Below are positions 1 to 6,398 of a DNA stretch of 20,347 nt, one piece after another. The stretch's first letter is position 1, and each line of letters starts with the position of its first letter. The stretch is from a virus. A model generated the notes under the pieces. The model was not told the origin of the DNA. It did no database searches and worked only from the letters and a program-made list of their open reading frames with translations. A program made the translations under genes and the position numbers. The stretch covers positions 1 through 20,347 of the IMG/VR virus record IMGVR_UViG_3300021961_000805. The stretch is one strand, 5' to 3'.

Positions 1-1
1 C

Positions 2-337
2 CCTAGGATTAGAAATCCGCACGGTCAAATTGATTATTTTGCCGGTGAAGGTGTGAGAAAGATTATTACCTCTTTTCAGGATCTTCTGAAGGAGTATACA
101 TCAGATAAGCATGAGAATTACGATATGGTCGTGTACATGCCTCTTGGTGTCCTTTCATTCCTTTTGACAACTGAGGAGTTGGAGGAACTTGCTGAAAACA
201 CTGACGACAAGTTTTGGAAGGCAGTTCCTGGCTGGTTTAATTACAGAGTTCAATACACTAAAGAGCATGGATATGATCGAGAGTACTTAAACGAGCAGGC
301 TGTGTCCATCGGAAAGAAATTAGTTTTTAGTGAATAA
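2..337 (+). CDS. Hypothetical protein, 5' end outside window
   Basis: The reading frame is open from the left edge (first full codon at base 2) to the TAA at 335-337. An internal GTG at 53 could serve as a start, but it has no good ribosome site and the residues before it (PRIRNPHGQIDYFAGEG) look like ordinary protein, so I treat the gene as 5'-truncated by the window. The visible 111 residues are soluble, with no signal peptide or membrane segment. A central stretch MVVYMPLGVLSFLL is hydrophobic, followed by an acidic helix (TTEELEELAE) and a Trp/Tyr-rich part (FWKAVPGWFNYRV). I do not recognise the family. About 100 bases separate it from the next ORF, so it may end an upstream operon. Confidence 0.6.
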   Translation, partial: PRIRNPHGQIDYFAGEGVRKIITSFQDLLKEYTSDKHENYDMVVYMPLGVLSFLLTTEELEELAENTDDKFWKAVPGWFNYRVQYTKEHGYDREYLNEQAVSIGKKLVFSE

Positions 338-437
338 TAATTTTTATAAAAACGTTCAAACTCCCACAAACGGAAAGAATATCTGATAGGATTCTTTTGC
401 TGAACCGAATGTTCCCTACTTCCTAGAGAGGGGGTAT

Positions 438-566
438 ATGAAAATTAAGATTGTTAAGGAAAACTTGGAAAAGTATTCCGAAAACGAATCTTTCACTATT
501 TACAAAGTAGTAGAAGAAAATGAGAAGCAAAATCTGCTGGAGAGCACTGTCAAAGAGCAAGGCTGA
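438..566 (+). CDS. Small ORF (42 aa) overlapping the glycosyltransferase start
   Basis: ATG at 438 follows a purine-rich ribosome site (GAGAGGGGG, 425-434), the best one between 338 and 520. The 42-residue product (begins MKIKIVKENLEKYSE, ends LLESTVKEQG, TGA at 564-566) is charged and probably helical, with no Cys pairs, signal peptide or membrane segment. It overlaps the first 47 bases of the glycosyltransferase gene in another frame. The glycosyltransferase start at 520 has little ribosome site of its own and a TAG just upstream at 511-513, so translating this ORF may deliver ribosomes to it. It may be a real small protein or a leader peptide. Family unknown. Confidence 0.45.
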   Translation: MKIKIVKENLEKYSENESFTIYKVVEENEKQNLLESTVKEQG

Positions 567-1587
567 CGGCTACGGTTATGCTTCATGGAGAGTATCCTCT
601 GGGTTGAGGGCTTGCGGTTTGCCAGTCTTCTACCCAGAGGAACTTTCATGTTATAAAGGGTCTTACGAGAGAAGTATCCATATTTCTCTTACTGATGGTC
701 TTGTTTATCAAACAACGCCTGATTTTAAAGACGTTGATATTATGATCAACAATACATTGCCTGTTGATTACAAACTTGGTCCTTCTTATAATATTGGTTT
801 TTCTTACTGGGAAACTGATACTCTGCCACCAAACTGGCGTTCTAGAATTCTTGAGTGCGATGAGGTTTGGACAACATCATCTTGGGCTAAACAAGTATTT
901 GAAGAAAACACAGGTCATCACAATGTTCAAGCTTTTGATCTTGGTGTTCAGTCAGAAATATTCCACCCAAGTTCTGAGCCTTCTTCGAATAAAGTTTTCA
1001 CTTTCACTCACGTTGGAAGTCCTTCACTAAGAAAAAACACACAAATGGCAGTTGATGCTTTTACTGAGACTTTTGGAAACAATAAGGACTTTAAGTTGAT
1101 TATCAAGTCAATCGGTCCTCCTGATGCTAGGTATCGTGTCGGTGGAATGAACTTAGGTGCCATCTCTCAGCATCCAAGAATTGAAGTAATAGATTATGAA
1201 ATCTCAGAGCATGAACTTGCTGAGTTGTATAGAAGCACCGATTGTTTAATCTACCCAACAATGGGTGAGGGCTGGGGAATGATTCCTTTCAATGCTATTG
1301 CGTGTGGTACGCCCACTATTTGTACAAATGCTACTGCCTGTACTGAGTACGCGGAGATGTCTGTACCTTTGAATTACACTTGGTCTAGTCAAGGCACCTC
1401 GGGTATTTATGCTGGAGGAAGATGGGCTTATCCTGACTTTGATGATCTATGTGATAAGATGCGGTACGTTGTAAATAATTACGATCAAGTCAAGCAAAAG
1501 ACTATGGAATCTGCTAAAATTATTCATAAGGAATATTCTTGGGACAACGTTGTCTCTAAGTATGAGGAACGGCTATGTCAGATTTAG
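520..1587 (+). CDS. Glycosyltransferase, GT4-like (GT-B fold)
   Basis: A 355-residue protein resembling family 4 glycosyltransferases, which transfer a sugar from a nucleotide donor. The N-terminal half has the glycine-rich acceptor-side start (KADGYGYASWRVSSGL, about residues 14-28) and a Trp/Glu segment (SYWETDTLPPNW, 95-106). The C-terminal half has the donor-side strand FTHVGSPSLRKN (162-173) and the signature GEGWGMIPFNAIACGTPTI (249-267). In that E-x7-E motif the first Glu is E250 but the second position is Asn (N258), a departure from the classical form. ATG 520 is the only start after a TAG at 511. The gene overlaps the small terminase gene by 13 bases. Its position beside packaging genes suggests decoration of virion, host surface or DNA; the acceptor is unknown. 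Confidence 0.85.
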   Translation: MRSKICWRALSKSKADGYGYASWRVSSGLRACGLPVFYPEELSCYKGSYERSIHISLTDGLVYQTTPDFKDVDIMINNTLPVDYKLGPSYNIGFSYWETDTLPPNWRSRILECDEVWTTSSWAKQVFEENTGHHNVQAFDLGVQSEIFHPSSEPSSNKVFTFTHVGSPSLRKNTQMAVDAFTETFGNNKDFKLIIKSIGPPDARYRVGGMNLGAISQHPRIEVIDYEISEHELAELYRSTDCLIYPTMGEGWGMIPFNAIACGTPTICTNATACTEYAEMSVPLNYTWSSQGTSGIYAGGRWAYPDFDDLCDKMRYVVNNYDQVKQKTMESAKIIHKEYSWDNVVSKYEERLCQI

Positions 1588-2180
1588 AAAGATTTGAAGA
1601 TAAAACTCTTCTACAGAAGTTAAAAGATGTGGAGAGAGTTGGAAGTTTACACATCAAGGGATATAGTAATCATGAAATATCTTCTTTGATGTCGATAGAT
1701 AGTAAGCAGGTTAAGTCTTATATTAATGAGTATAAGTCTATAATTACCAAGCAAGCAGAAGATGATCCATATTTTCTTGAGAGAATTCAGTACAATACAA
1801 TCAAGGCTTTAAATGAATTCGATGAGATTAGCAAGGAGGCTTGGGAAACAGTTTCAATTGCAACTGATCATGGCATGGTTGCTCAAAGACTACAGGCTTT
1901 GAAACTTGCCGGGGATATTGCTACCAAGAAAGCTCAACTTCATAAGTTGATGACTAGCGGAAATGCCGCTGATGGTGAATACATTCAGAGAATGCAAAAA
2001 GCTGAGAGTGTAAACCAAATTCTTTCCAAGGTTCTTAGGGATGTAATTGCCAAGCATCCAGTTATTGCAGAAGAGGTTCGTAAAGAACTCTCTATCGCTT
2101 TTGATTTAATGGGTCAAGAAGATGATTTTCCTGATCGTGAAATTCACGATGTTGAAGTCGTAGATGGTCCATCCGATTGA
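1575..2180 (+). CDS. Probable terminase small subunit
   Basis: A 201-residue protein directly upstream of the large terminase. Its N-terminal third looks like a helix-turn-helix (about residues 21-60: SLHIKGYSNHEISSLM then DSKQVKSYINEYKSI), as expected of a small terminase that recognises the packaging site. The middle is a long helical region (residues 65-130), followed by an acidic C-terminal tail (DREIHDVEVVDGPSD) that may contact the large subunit. Start ATG 1575 lies inside the 3' end of the glycosyltransferase gene with a GAGGAACGG ribosome site. No catalytic motif is expected in this family. The call rests on gene order, size and the HTH. It could instead be another DNA-binding protein. 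Confidence 0.65.
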   Translation: MSDLERFEDKTLLQKLKDVERVGSLHIKGYSNHEISSLMSIDSKQVKSYINEYKSIITKQAEDDPYFLERIQYNTIKALNEFDEISKEAWETVSIATDHGMVAQRLQALKLAGDIATKKAQLHKLMTSGNAADGEYIQRMQKAESVNQILSKVLRDVIAKHPVIAEEVRKELSIAFDLMGQEDDFPDREIHDVEVVDGPSD

Positions 2181-2215
2181 GCGCAAAGTGCGCAAATAAA
2201 GGTTAAAAAAATAGT

Positions 2216-3946
2216 ATGTCTGATTTCTTTGGTGTAAACTTAAACTTTGAAGATTTTGATCGACTCTTAAGACAAGAAGAGTTGGAAGAGGAACCGGTTT
2301 CGATACAAACCTTTGTTCAAGATAAGAAGTACCTGGGCTTGCCAGAGCTATCTCCTATTCAGTTGGAGATAGTCCGACACAGCACTCAGATATTTAAAGA
2401 GAAGACTCTTCAAAAATTATATGGCGAAGAAGCTGGTACTGAGTGGTACAACAAGTACACAGATAATGAAGTCATATGTATGTTGGGTAAGGGCAGTGGA
2501 AAAGATCACTGCGCACGTATTTCAATTGCTTATACGGCGTACTTGCTTCATTGTCTTAGAGATCCGCTGTCGTATTTCGGTAAGGCGAACGGTGTCTATA
2601 TTGACCTCCTGAACCTCGCTGTGAACGCTCAGCAGGCACAGAGGGTTTTCTTTGAGCCATTGAAGAACCTTCTGCTGTCATCCCCTTTCTTTAACGAGGT
2701 TGGGTTTGAACCTAGAGTTTCTGAAATCTTTTTCTTCTCTAGACCGGTGAGATGTTTCTCTGGTCACTCTGAAAGTGAAGGTTGGGAGGGTTATGAAGTA
2801 TTGACTGTAATCCTTGACGAAATTGCTGCGTTCAAGACTGATGCGGAGTTACGAGGAGAAGTTAGGTCTAAGGGTTCCGCTTCAGCGATTTACAATATGA
2901 GTAAGTTGTCTGTCATGTCTCGTTTCCCTGAAGTGGGGAAAGTTATTCTCCTTTCGTTCCCGCGTTACAAGGGTGACTTTATTCAGACAAGATTCATGAA
3001 TGCGAATGAAAAGAACGAGCCTAAGACTTGGACTATCAAAGCTGCTACGTGGGAAGTTAATCCAACTATTGAGAGACACCAGTTGGAGTCGGAATACATT
3101 CGCAATCCTATTGAGGCCAGGGCTAGGTTTGAATGTGAACCACCTAATATGGAAGATGCGTATTTCCGTGACCCTGATCTTGTAAGGAAGGCTTTCAACT
3201 ATGCTGATAGCCCAATTGATGAGGATGATGGTTCATTCAAGAGATGGTTTAATGGCTCTGATGGTAGGACAAGATTTATTCACGTTGACTTGGCGTTGAA
3301 GCGTGACCGCGCTGCTCTTTGTATGGTTCATGGGGACGGTATGAAGGAAATCCAAACATCTATGGGTGTTGAGACGCTTCCGGTTGTGAATATGGATCTT
3401 GTTTATTCTTGGGAAGCTAGTGTCGGTAATGAAATCAACTTTGCTTCTATCAGGCAGATGATCATTGATCTATGTAGGAAGTTCCAAGTTGCAACGGTCA
3501 CGTTTGACCGCTGGCAATCGGTAGAGATGATCCAGTCTCTAAGAGCTCAGGGTATCAATGCTGATTTCCATAGCGTAAAGAAGTCGGACTATGACACTTT
3601 GTTGACTGCTATTTACGATACCAGGCTGCGTGGGTATTGGAACGAGATTCTTGTGGAAGAAGAGTTGTTGAAATTGAGGCTCTTTGGCAACAACAAGATT
3701 GATCACCCTGCTACTGGATCAAAAGACTTAGCGGACGCTTTAGCCGGGGCGGTTTCAATGTGTGTAAAAAATATTGGTTTAGATCAGGAAATTGATATCG
3801 AATTGATGTATCCTGATAGGAGCTTCGATCCAGAAGATGAAGAAATGCCTGAGTTTGGGAAGGTACAAAGATATTCCCCAGAACTTGGAGAATTTCATGA
3901 TGTTAGTAATAAGAAAGGAGATTCACTATGGCTAGAAAATCTGTAG
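2216..3946 (+). CDS. terL: Terminase large subunit (packaging ATPase and nuclease)
   Basis: A 576-residue motor that pumps DNA into the prohead and cuts it at start and finish. The ATPase domain has a Walker A loop GKGSGKD (residues 91-97) and a Walker B strand VLTVILDE (195-202, D201/E202). The C-terminal RNase H-like nuclease has acidic residues in HVDLA (D358), TFDRWQS (D431) and GSKDLADALA (D504/D507). The adenine-binding/Q-motif region is probably around SPIQLEIVRH (46-55). Length is normal for TerL. ATG 2216 follows AAAGG (about 2198-2202). The gene overlaps the next small gene by 19 bases. No intein or split is visible. This is the most secure call in the window. Confidence 0.97.
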   Translation: MSDFFGVNLNFEDFDRLLRQEELEEEPVSIQTFVQDKKYLGLPELSPIQLEIVRHSTQIFKEKTLQKLYGEEAGTEWYNKYTDNEVICMLGKGSGKDHCARISIAYTAYLLHCLRDPLSYFGKANGVYIDLLNLAVNAQQAQRVFFEPLKNLLLSSPFFNEVGFEPRVSEIFFFSRPVRCFSGHSESEGWEGYEVLTVILDEIAAFKTDAELRGEVRSKGSASAIYNMSKLSVMSRFPEVGKVILLSFPRYKGDFIQTRFMNANEKNEPKTWTIKAATWEVNPTIERHQLESEYIRNPIEARARFECEPPNMEDAYFRDPDLVRKAFNYADSPIDEDDGSFKRWFNGSDGRTRFIHVDLALKRDRAALCMVHGDGMKEIQTSMGVETLPVVNMDLVYSWEASVGNEINFASIRQMIIDLCRKFQVATVTFDRWQSVEMIQSLRAQGINADFHSVKKSDYDTLLTAIYDTRLRGYWNEILVEEELLKLRLFGNNKIDHPATGSKDLADALAGAVSMCVKNIGLDQEIDIELMYPDRSFDPEDEEMPEFGKVQRYSPELGEFHDVSNKKGDSLWLENL

Positions 3947-4110
3947 ACGTAAATGAGTTGATGGCTGTCGATGCGAATTCCCTGCTTCAGTCCTTGAGCC
4001 AGGAGAATGCTGCTTTGCGTCTTGAAAATCTTGCGCAAAAAACCGTCATCGACCGGATGAAGAATTACATCGAGTCTTTGAGTGAGAATAAGAGCGAAGA
4101 ATTCGAGTGA
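3928..4110 (+). CDS. Small coiled-coil protein after terL
   Basis: A 60-residue acidic protein with an excellent ribosome site (AAAGGAG, 3915-3921) that starts within the last 19 bases of terL, so it is translationally coupled to it. After a short N-terminus (MARKSVDVNELMAV) the chain is almost all helical, with heptad-spaced Leu/Ile/Met (LLQSLSQENAALRLEN, then LAQKTVIDRMKNYIESL), typical of a short dimeric coiled coil. It has no Cys, signal peptide or known domain. Small acidic helical proteins next to terL can be packaging or portal-assembly accessories, but that role is inference. The gene is followed by 225 bases of non-coding, GC-rich DNA. Confidence 0.75.
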   Translation: MARKSVDVNELMAVDANSLLQSLSQENAALRLENLAQKTVIDRMKNYIESLSENKSEEFE

Positions 4111-4335
4111 GGGCCATCCTAACATGCTTTCTAACATCCGTCCTAACACCCTGACACCCTGCCCCGACCGGCTCTAGTTAGGTAGGCCATATGGTGCTTG
4201 TACATTTTGTAAAAATCCTCGTTCGACCTGCGAGCGCTGGTTGGGGGCGATAGAGTTCTCGTTACCGGATGGAGCGACCGCCTCATCCGAAACGATCCTC
4301 GTTGGAAAATGAGGACAGAGAAATAGGAGAACAAT
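4111..4335 (+). other. GC-rich structured leader or possible ncRNA
   Basis: No gene fits in these 225 bases, which are clearly richer in G+C than the flanking genes. The left part carries CTAAC words (near 4119, 4131 and 4142) and one reverse copy in TAGTTAGG (near 4176-4183), the same word that dominates the array at 5683-5864. The right part can fold: CGGATGG (4266-4272) pairs with TCATCCG (4283-4289), and TCCTC (4296-4300) with GAGGA (4311-4315). TCCTCGTT occurs twice (near 4216 and 4296). This could be the 5' UTR of the next gene, a packaging or recombination site, or an unassigned RNA. I cannot match it to a named RNA family. Confidence 0.5.
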
Positions 4336-4680
4336 ATGTTCAGCATTCAGAAGGTAGATCATTTCCCAGAGATTACCCGTGAGGGTAGGGTTTCAGAGGA
4401 ACTTCAGGCAATTGTTGATTGCTTGAATGACTCCGCTAGCAAGGGTGAGCGTTTTTGCATTGAGGGAATTGAGGCAGGTAATGCTTACAATTCGATGCAA
4501 CAGCGTATTCGTGCGCAGGCTAAGAAGTTGGGCTACAAGGTAATCATTCGTTTCGACAAGAATGAGAACAAGCTTTACTTCAAGGCTACTAGCGCAACTG
4601 GTAGCGCAAAGGTTCCGACTGGTGTTGTAGCATCGGATGCTGGTGCGACTACCGCAAAGCGTACCGCTAAGGCTTCCTGA
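4336..4680 (+). CDS. Small protein with basic C-terminal tail, possibly nucleic-acid binding
   Basis: A 114-residue protein whose start at 4336 follows a TAGGAG ribosome site (4324-4329). The first 84 residues look like a small folded domain: helices (SEELQAIVDCLND), a basic helix (MQQRIRAQAKKLGYK) and two strands (VIIRFDKNENKLYFKA). The last 25-30 residues are Ala/Thr/Ser/Lys-rich (AGATTAKRTAKAS), like the disordered basic tails of DNA-bridging proteins. It sits alone between a structured leader and a strong terminator, and its codons favour G/C-ending choices more than the later small genes, suggesting a separate, strongly expressed unit. DNA or RNA binding is inferred from composition only; no family recognised. 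Confidence 0.8.
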   Translation: MFSIQKVDHFPEITREGRVSEELQAIVDCLNDSASKGERFCIEGIEAGNAYNSMQQRIRAQAKKLGYKVIIRFDKNENKLYFKATSATGSAKVPTGVVASDAGATTAKRTAKAS

Positions 4681-4690
4681 TAGCCTCAAT

Positions 4691-4740
4691 AAAAACCTAA
4701 AGGTTTTTGCCCCCCAGCGCAGGCTGGGGGGTTTTTTTTT
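4691..4740 (+). terminator. Strong intrinsic terminator, preceded by a smaller hairpin
   Basis: The main hairpin has a perfect 9-bp stem CCCCCCAGC (4710-4718) / GCTGGGGGG (4723-4731), a GCAG loop, and nine T (4732-4740). Just before it a weaker hairpin AAAAACC / GGTTTTT (4691-4708) also ends in T. It starts about 10 bases after the stop of the preceding gene and should end that transcript before the glycosyltransferase. Confidence 0.95.
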
Positions 4741-4755
4741 GCTATAATTTCGGTG
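4740..4755 (+). promoter_or_regulatory. Extended -10 promoter for the second glycosyltransferase
   Basis: TGCTATAAT at 4740-4748 is a perfect TATAAT with the TG of an extended -10. No -35 match lies 16-18 bases upstream, where the terminator stem is. A start 7 bases after the -10 would be base 4755, the G of the in-frame GTG that begins the glycosyltransferase. That predicts a leaderless mRNA, a common type in Actinobacteria. The TG of the motif abuts the terminator T-tract. Confidence 0.7.
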
Positions 4756-5579
4756 TGCTTGAAAGAAACACTCAGAAAATCGAAATTAGTCATGAACAAA
4801 TAAATAGTTGGTATCCTTTGATTGCGGTTCCATGTTACGATCAACAGTTGACCGAGCCTTTCTATATGTCGTCCATAAAGATGGCAATGGGCTTCAAGGA
4901 TGCTGGATTGAAGTTTGCCATCAGTACTATTTCAGACTCTCTCATAAACCGTGCAAGAAACAATTTGATCGCTAAGTTCATGTCTAATCCAGACTTTACT
5001 CACATAATGTTTATAGATGCGGACATTGGTTTTGATTACGAAGATATCATAAAGATGCTATGGCACGAAAAAGATATTATGACTGGTTCGTATCCGATCA
5101 AGAGTATTCGCTGGGATAAAGTGGCTAAACTTGTAAATGAGAATACTCCCGTAGATCAGCTTATGGCTAAGAGTTTGAGGTATGTTGTAAATCCTGTAAA
5201 AGATCAAAGAGGTGTTGTCCAGGTTGATAATGGTGCTATCAATATTTATGATGCGGGTACTGGGTTTATGTTGATTAAGCGGGAAGTCATTGAGAAAATG
5301 ATTGAAGAATACCCGCACCTCAAGTTCAAGGATGATACTGGTTCTTTGTCAGAGGAAGAGAAGAAGTGGACTTATGCCTTCTTCAATTCTTATATTGATA
5401 CAGATGGCCGGTTTCTTTCAGAAGATTATGGCTTCTGTAGATACTGGCAAGATATGGGTGGCAGTGTTTGGGTTGATCCAAGTATTGATATGCTTCATAT
5501 TGGTAGAATGAAGTTTGAAGGTCGTATGATGGATTACCTTGAGACTATAGCTCAGCCTGAACCGACTGGTTCTGAATAA
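4755..5579 (+). CDS. Glycosyltransferase, GT-A fold, DxD type
   Basis: A 274-residue (from GTG 4755) family-2-like glycosyltransferase. The N-terminal nucleotide-binding strand is YPLIAVPCYD (20-29), followed by a helix with NRARNNLIAKF (65-75) and the metal-binding DxD in HIMFIDADIGFD (D88/D90). Later come TGFMLIKREVI (169-179) and SEDYGFCRYWQDMGG (222-236), which is placed like the usual catalytic ED segment. No membrane segment or signal is present, so it acts in the cytoplasm. The frame stays open upstream to a TTG at 4707, but that lies inside the terminator; GTG 4755 matches the expected transcript start and has no Shine-Dalgarno. The gene is alone, followed by the repeat-rich interval. 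Acceptor unknown; surface or DNA modification is plausible. Confidence 0.88.
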   Translation: MLERNTQKIEISHEQINSWYPLIAVPCYDQQLTEPFYMSSIKMAMGFKDAGLKFAISTISDSLINRARNNLIAKFMSNPDFTHIMFIDADIGFDYEDIIKMLWHEKDIMTGSYPIKSIRWDKVAKLVNENTPVDQLMAKSLRYVVNPVKDQRGVVQVDNGAINIYDAGTGFMLIKREVIEKMIEEYPHLKFKDDTGSLSEEEKKWTYAFFNSYIDTDGRFLSEDYGFCRYWQDMGGSVWVDPSIDMLHIGRMKFEGRMMDYLETIAQPEPTGSE

Positions 5580-5682
5580 AGTCCTAGATTTAGTTTGGGA
5601 TTTAGATTTTTTTTGGATTTGCTTATTCCGAAAAAAATATATACTAAAATTTATATAGATATTGAGTTAGTTTCGAACCAGT

Positions 5683-5864
5683 CTAACCTAACCCTAACCG
5701 CGCCGCTGTCTAACCTAACCGCTCGAAACTAACCTAACCTCCCCCTCCCGCGCCGCCCCGCCCTAACCTAACAACCGGGCCGCAACTAACAGCCGACCTA
5801 ACAGCCGAGCTAACAGCGCAACTAACAGCGCAACTAACAGCGCAACCATTCCTGCACCGCTAAC
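5683..5864 (+). repeat. CTAAC word array (15 copies)
   Basis: The pentamer CTAAC occurs 15 times in 182 bases, all on this strand. The first nine form pairs or triplets such as CTAACCTAACC (5683 onward), separated by GC-rich spacers like GCGCCGCTGT. Later copies are spaced 12 bases apart. The array is almost without T outside the motif and has strong strand asymmetry. The same word is over-represented at 4111-4190. Such clusters usually bind a protein in multiple copies (origin iterons, partition or packaging sites), but which one applies here cannot be read from sequence. Confidence 0.85.
5786..5845 (+). repeat. Five phased 12-bp tandem repeats
   Basis: Five contiguous 12-bp units start at 5786, 5798, 5810, 5822 and 5834. 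The first two are CTAACAGCCGAC and CTAACAGCCGAG; the last three are identical, CTAACAGCGCAA. There are no spacers, so this is not a CRISPR array. A 12-bp period places each unit a little over one helical turn from the next, as in iteron-type binding arrays. It lies at the right half of the CTAAC array. Confidence 0.95.
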
Positions 5865-5953
5865 AAGAAACATATCGAACCATTTTGTCACCCTATTCCA
5901 ACCTGCTAAGGTGGTCTCGATGGCCCGGAAATACATCGACAATAGGCTCCAAA

Positions 5954-5990
5954 TAACAGCGCACAATAGGTGCGCTGTTACTTGTCGTTA
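5954..5990 (+). terminator. 11-bp hairpin with T-rich tail, reuses the repeat word
   Basis: TAACAGCGCAC (5954-5964) and GTGCGCTGTTA (5970-5980) form a perfect 11-bp stem with a five-base loop AATAG. The following bases (CTTGTCGTTATTGTT) are T-rich but not a clean T-tract, so it may be a weak terminator or a cruciform/protein site. The left arm repeats TAACAGCGCA, the core of the 12-bp tandem units 110 bases upstream. Confidence 0.6.
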
Positions 5991-6055
5991 TTGTTCATAT
6001 TTATTTTCACTTCCATCATTGCTTTGCGTTTTACATCGACTAGGGAGGTTGAGTT

Positions 6056-6397
6056 ATGCGTAGTTTGGAAGCTCAGATTCAGGATTACATTGGCAAAAGT
6101 TTGGTGATCAGTAATCGTGATCTAGGTGTTGTTGTGTCTTACTTGTCCATTAGTGATGGGTATTCCACAAGGTACATCTTGGAAACGGATACTGGTAAGC
6201 GTATTGATTTCGCTTCGGTTGTCAGACATTTTGCGGCTATGCGTCGTAAGTCAGTTTCTCCTGACGGTTCAGATTATTCTGCTCGTTCTGTTGGTGCTAA
6301 GAAGCTGTATCGGTATCAGGTAATGTGTCCAGCTAATATTGAGAGTACGGTTCGTGTTGGTACTGTCAATGTTTCTATTGTTTCACGGGAGAAGTGA
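6056..6397 (+). CDS. Hypothetical protein, first gene of the small-gene block
   Basis: A 113-residue basic protein with a strong ribosome site (AGGGAGG, 6043-6049) before ATG 6056. Predicted features are an N-terminal helix (SLEAQIQDYIGK), several strands (LVISNRDLGVVVSYLSI, TRYILETDTGKRIDF) and a second strand pair at the C-terminus (TVRVGTVNVSIVS), so a small mostly-beta fold is likely. It has one Cys, no signal peptide and no membrane segment. Two bases separate it from the next gene. As first gene after the repeat interval it should be among the first translated from any promoter there. Family not recognised. Confidence 0.8.
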   Translation: MRSLEAQIQDYIGKSLVISNRDLGVVVSYLSISDGYSTRYILETDTGKRIDFASVVRHFAAMRRKSVSPDGSDYSARSVGAKKLYRYQVMCPANIESTVRVGTVNVSIVSREK

Positions 6398-6398
6398 C

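Larger units (their letters stand above)
5580..6055. other. Gene-free interval of 476 bases with abrupt base-composition shift
   Basis: I find no credible gene on either strand. 5580-5680 is very AT-rich (runs of T and A, tandem GATTTAG words). It changes abruptly into the C-rich CTAAC array (5683-5864), then mixed sequence, a hairpin (5954-5980) and a T-rich leader ending in the GGGAGG ribosome site of the 6056 gene. It separates the glycosyltransferase from the long small-gene block, so it is a natural place for promoters of that block, an origin or another cis-acting site. No single promoter stands out. Confidence 0.8.

Noticed and set aside
345-350. TATAAA as a promoter before the 438 ORF and glycosyltransferase
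   Set aside because: No -35 match at proper spacing and no extended TG; in AT-rich DNA such a hexamer is expected by chance.
438-600. Programmed frameshift joining the 438 ORF to the glycosyltransferase
   Set aside because: No slippery heptamer or following structure is seen, and ATG 520 gives a normal-length enzyme.
2181-2200. GCGCAAAGTGCGCAAA element before terL as an operator or hairpin
   Set aside because: It is mainly a short direct repeat (GCGCAAA twice) with only a four-base palindrome; too little to claim a site.
4707-4754. Upstream TTG start for the second glycosyltransferase, adding 16 residues
   Set aside because: It lies within the terminator hairpin and upstream of the promoter; the added residues are just translated stem and T-tract.
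5786-5845. CRISPR array
   Set aside because: The units are 12 bp and contiguous with no spacers, and there are no cas genes.
5683-5864. Eukaryotic-style telomere repeat (CCTAAC/CCCTAA-like)
   Set aside because: The units are irregular (5, 6 and 12 bp), internal rather than terminal, and the surrounding genes are phage genes.
5763-5966. Minus-strand ORF with a Leu/Ala/Val-rich C-terminus (67 aa)
   Set aside because: Its hydrophobic pattern is a direct translation of the 12-bp tandem repeats and CTAAC words; it has no ribosome site, and every other gene in the window is on the plus strand.
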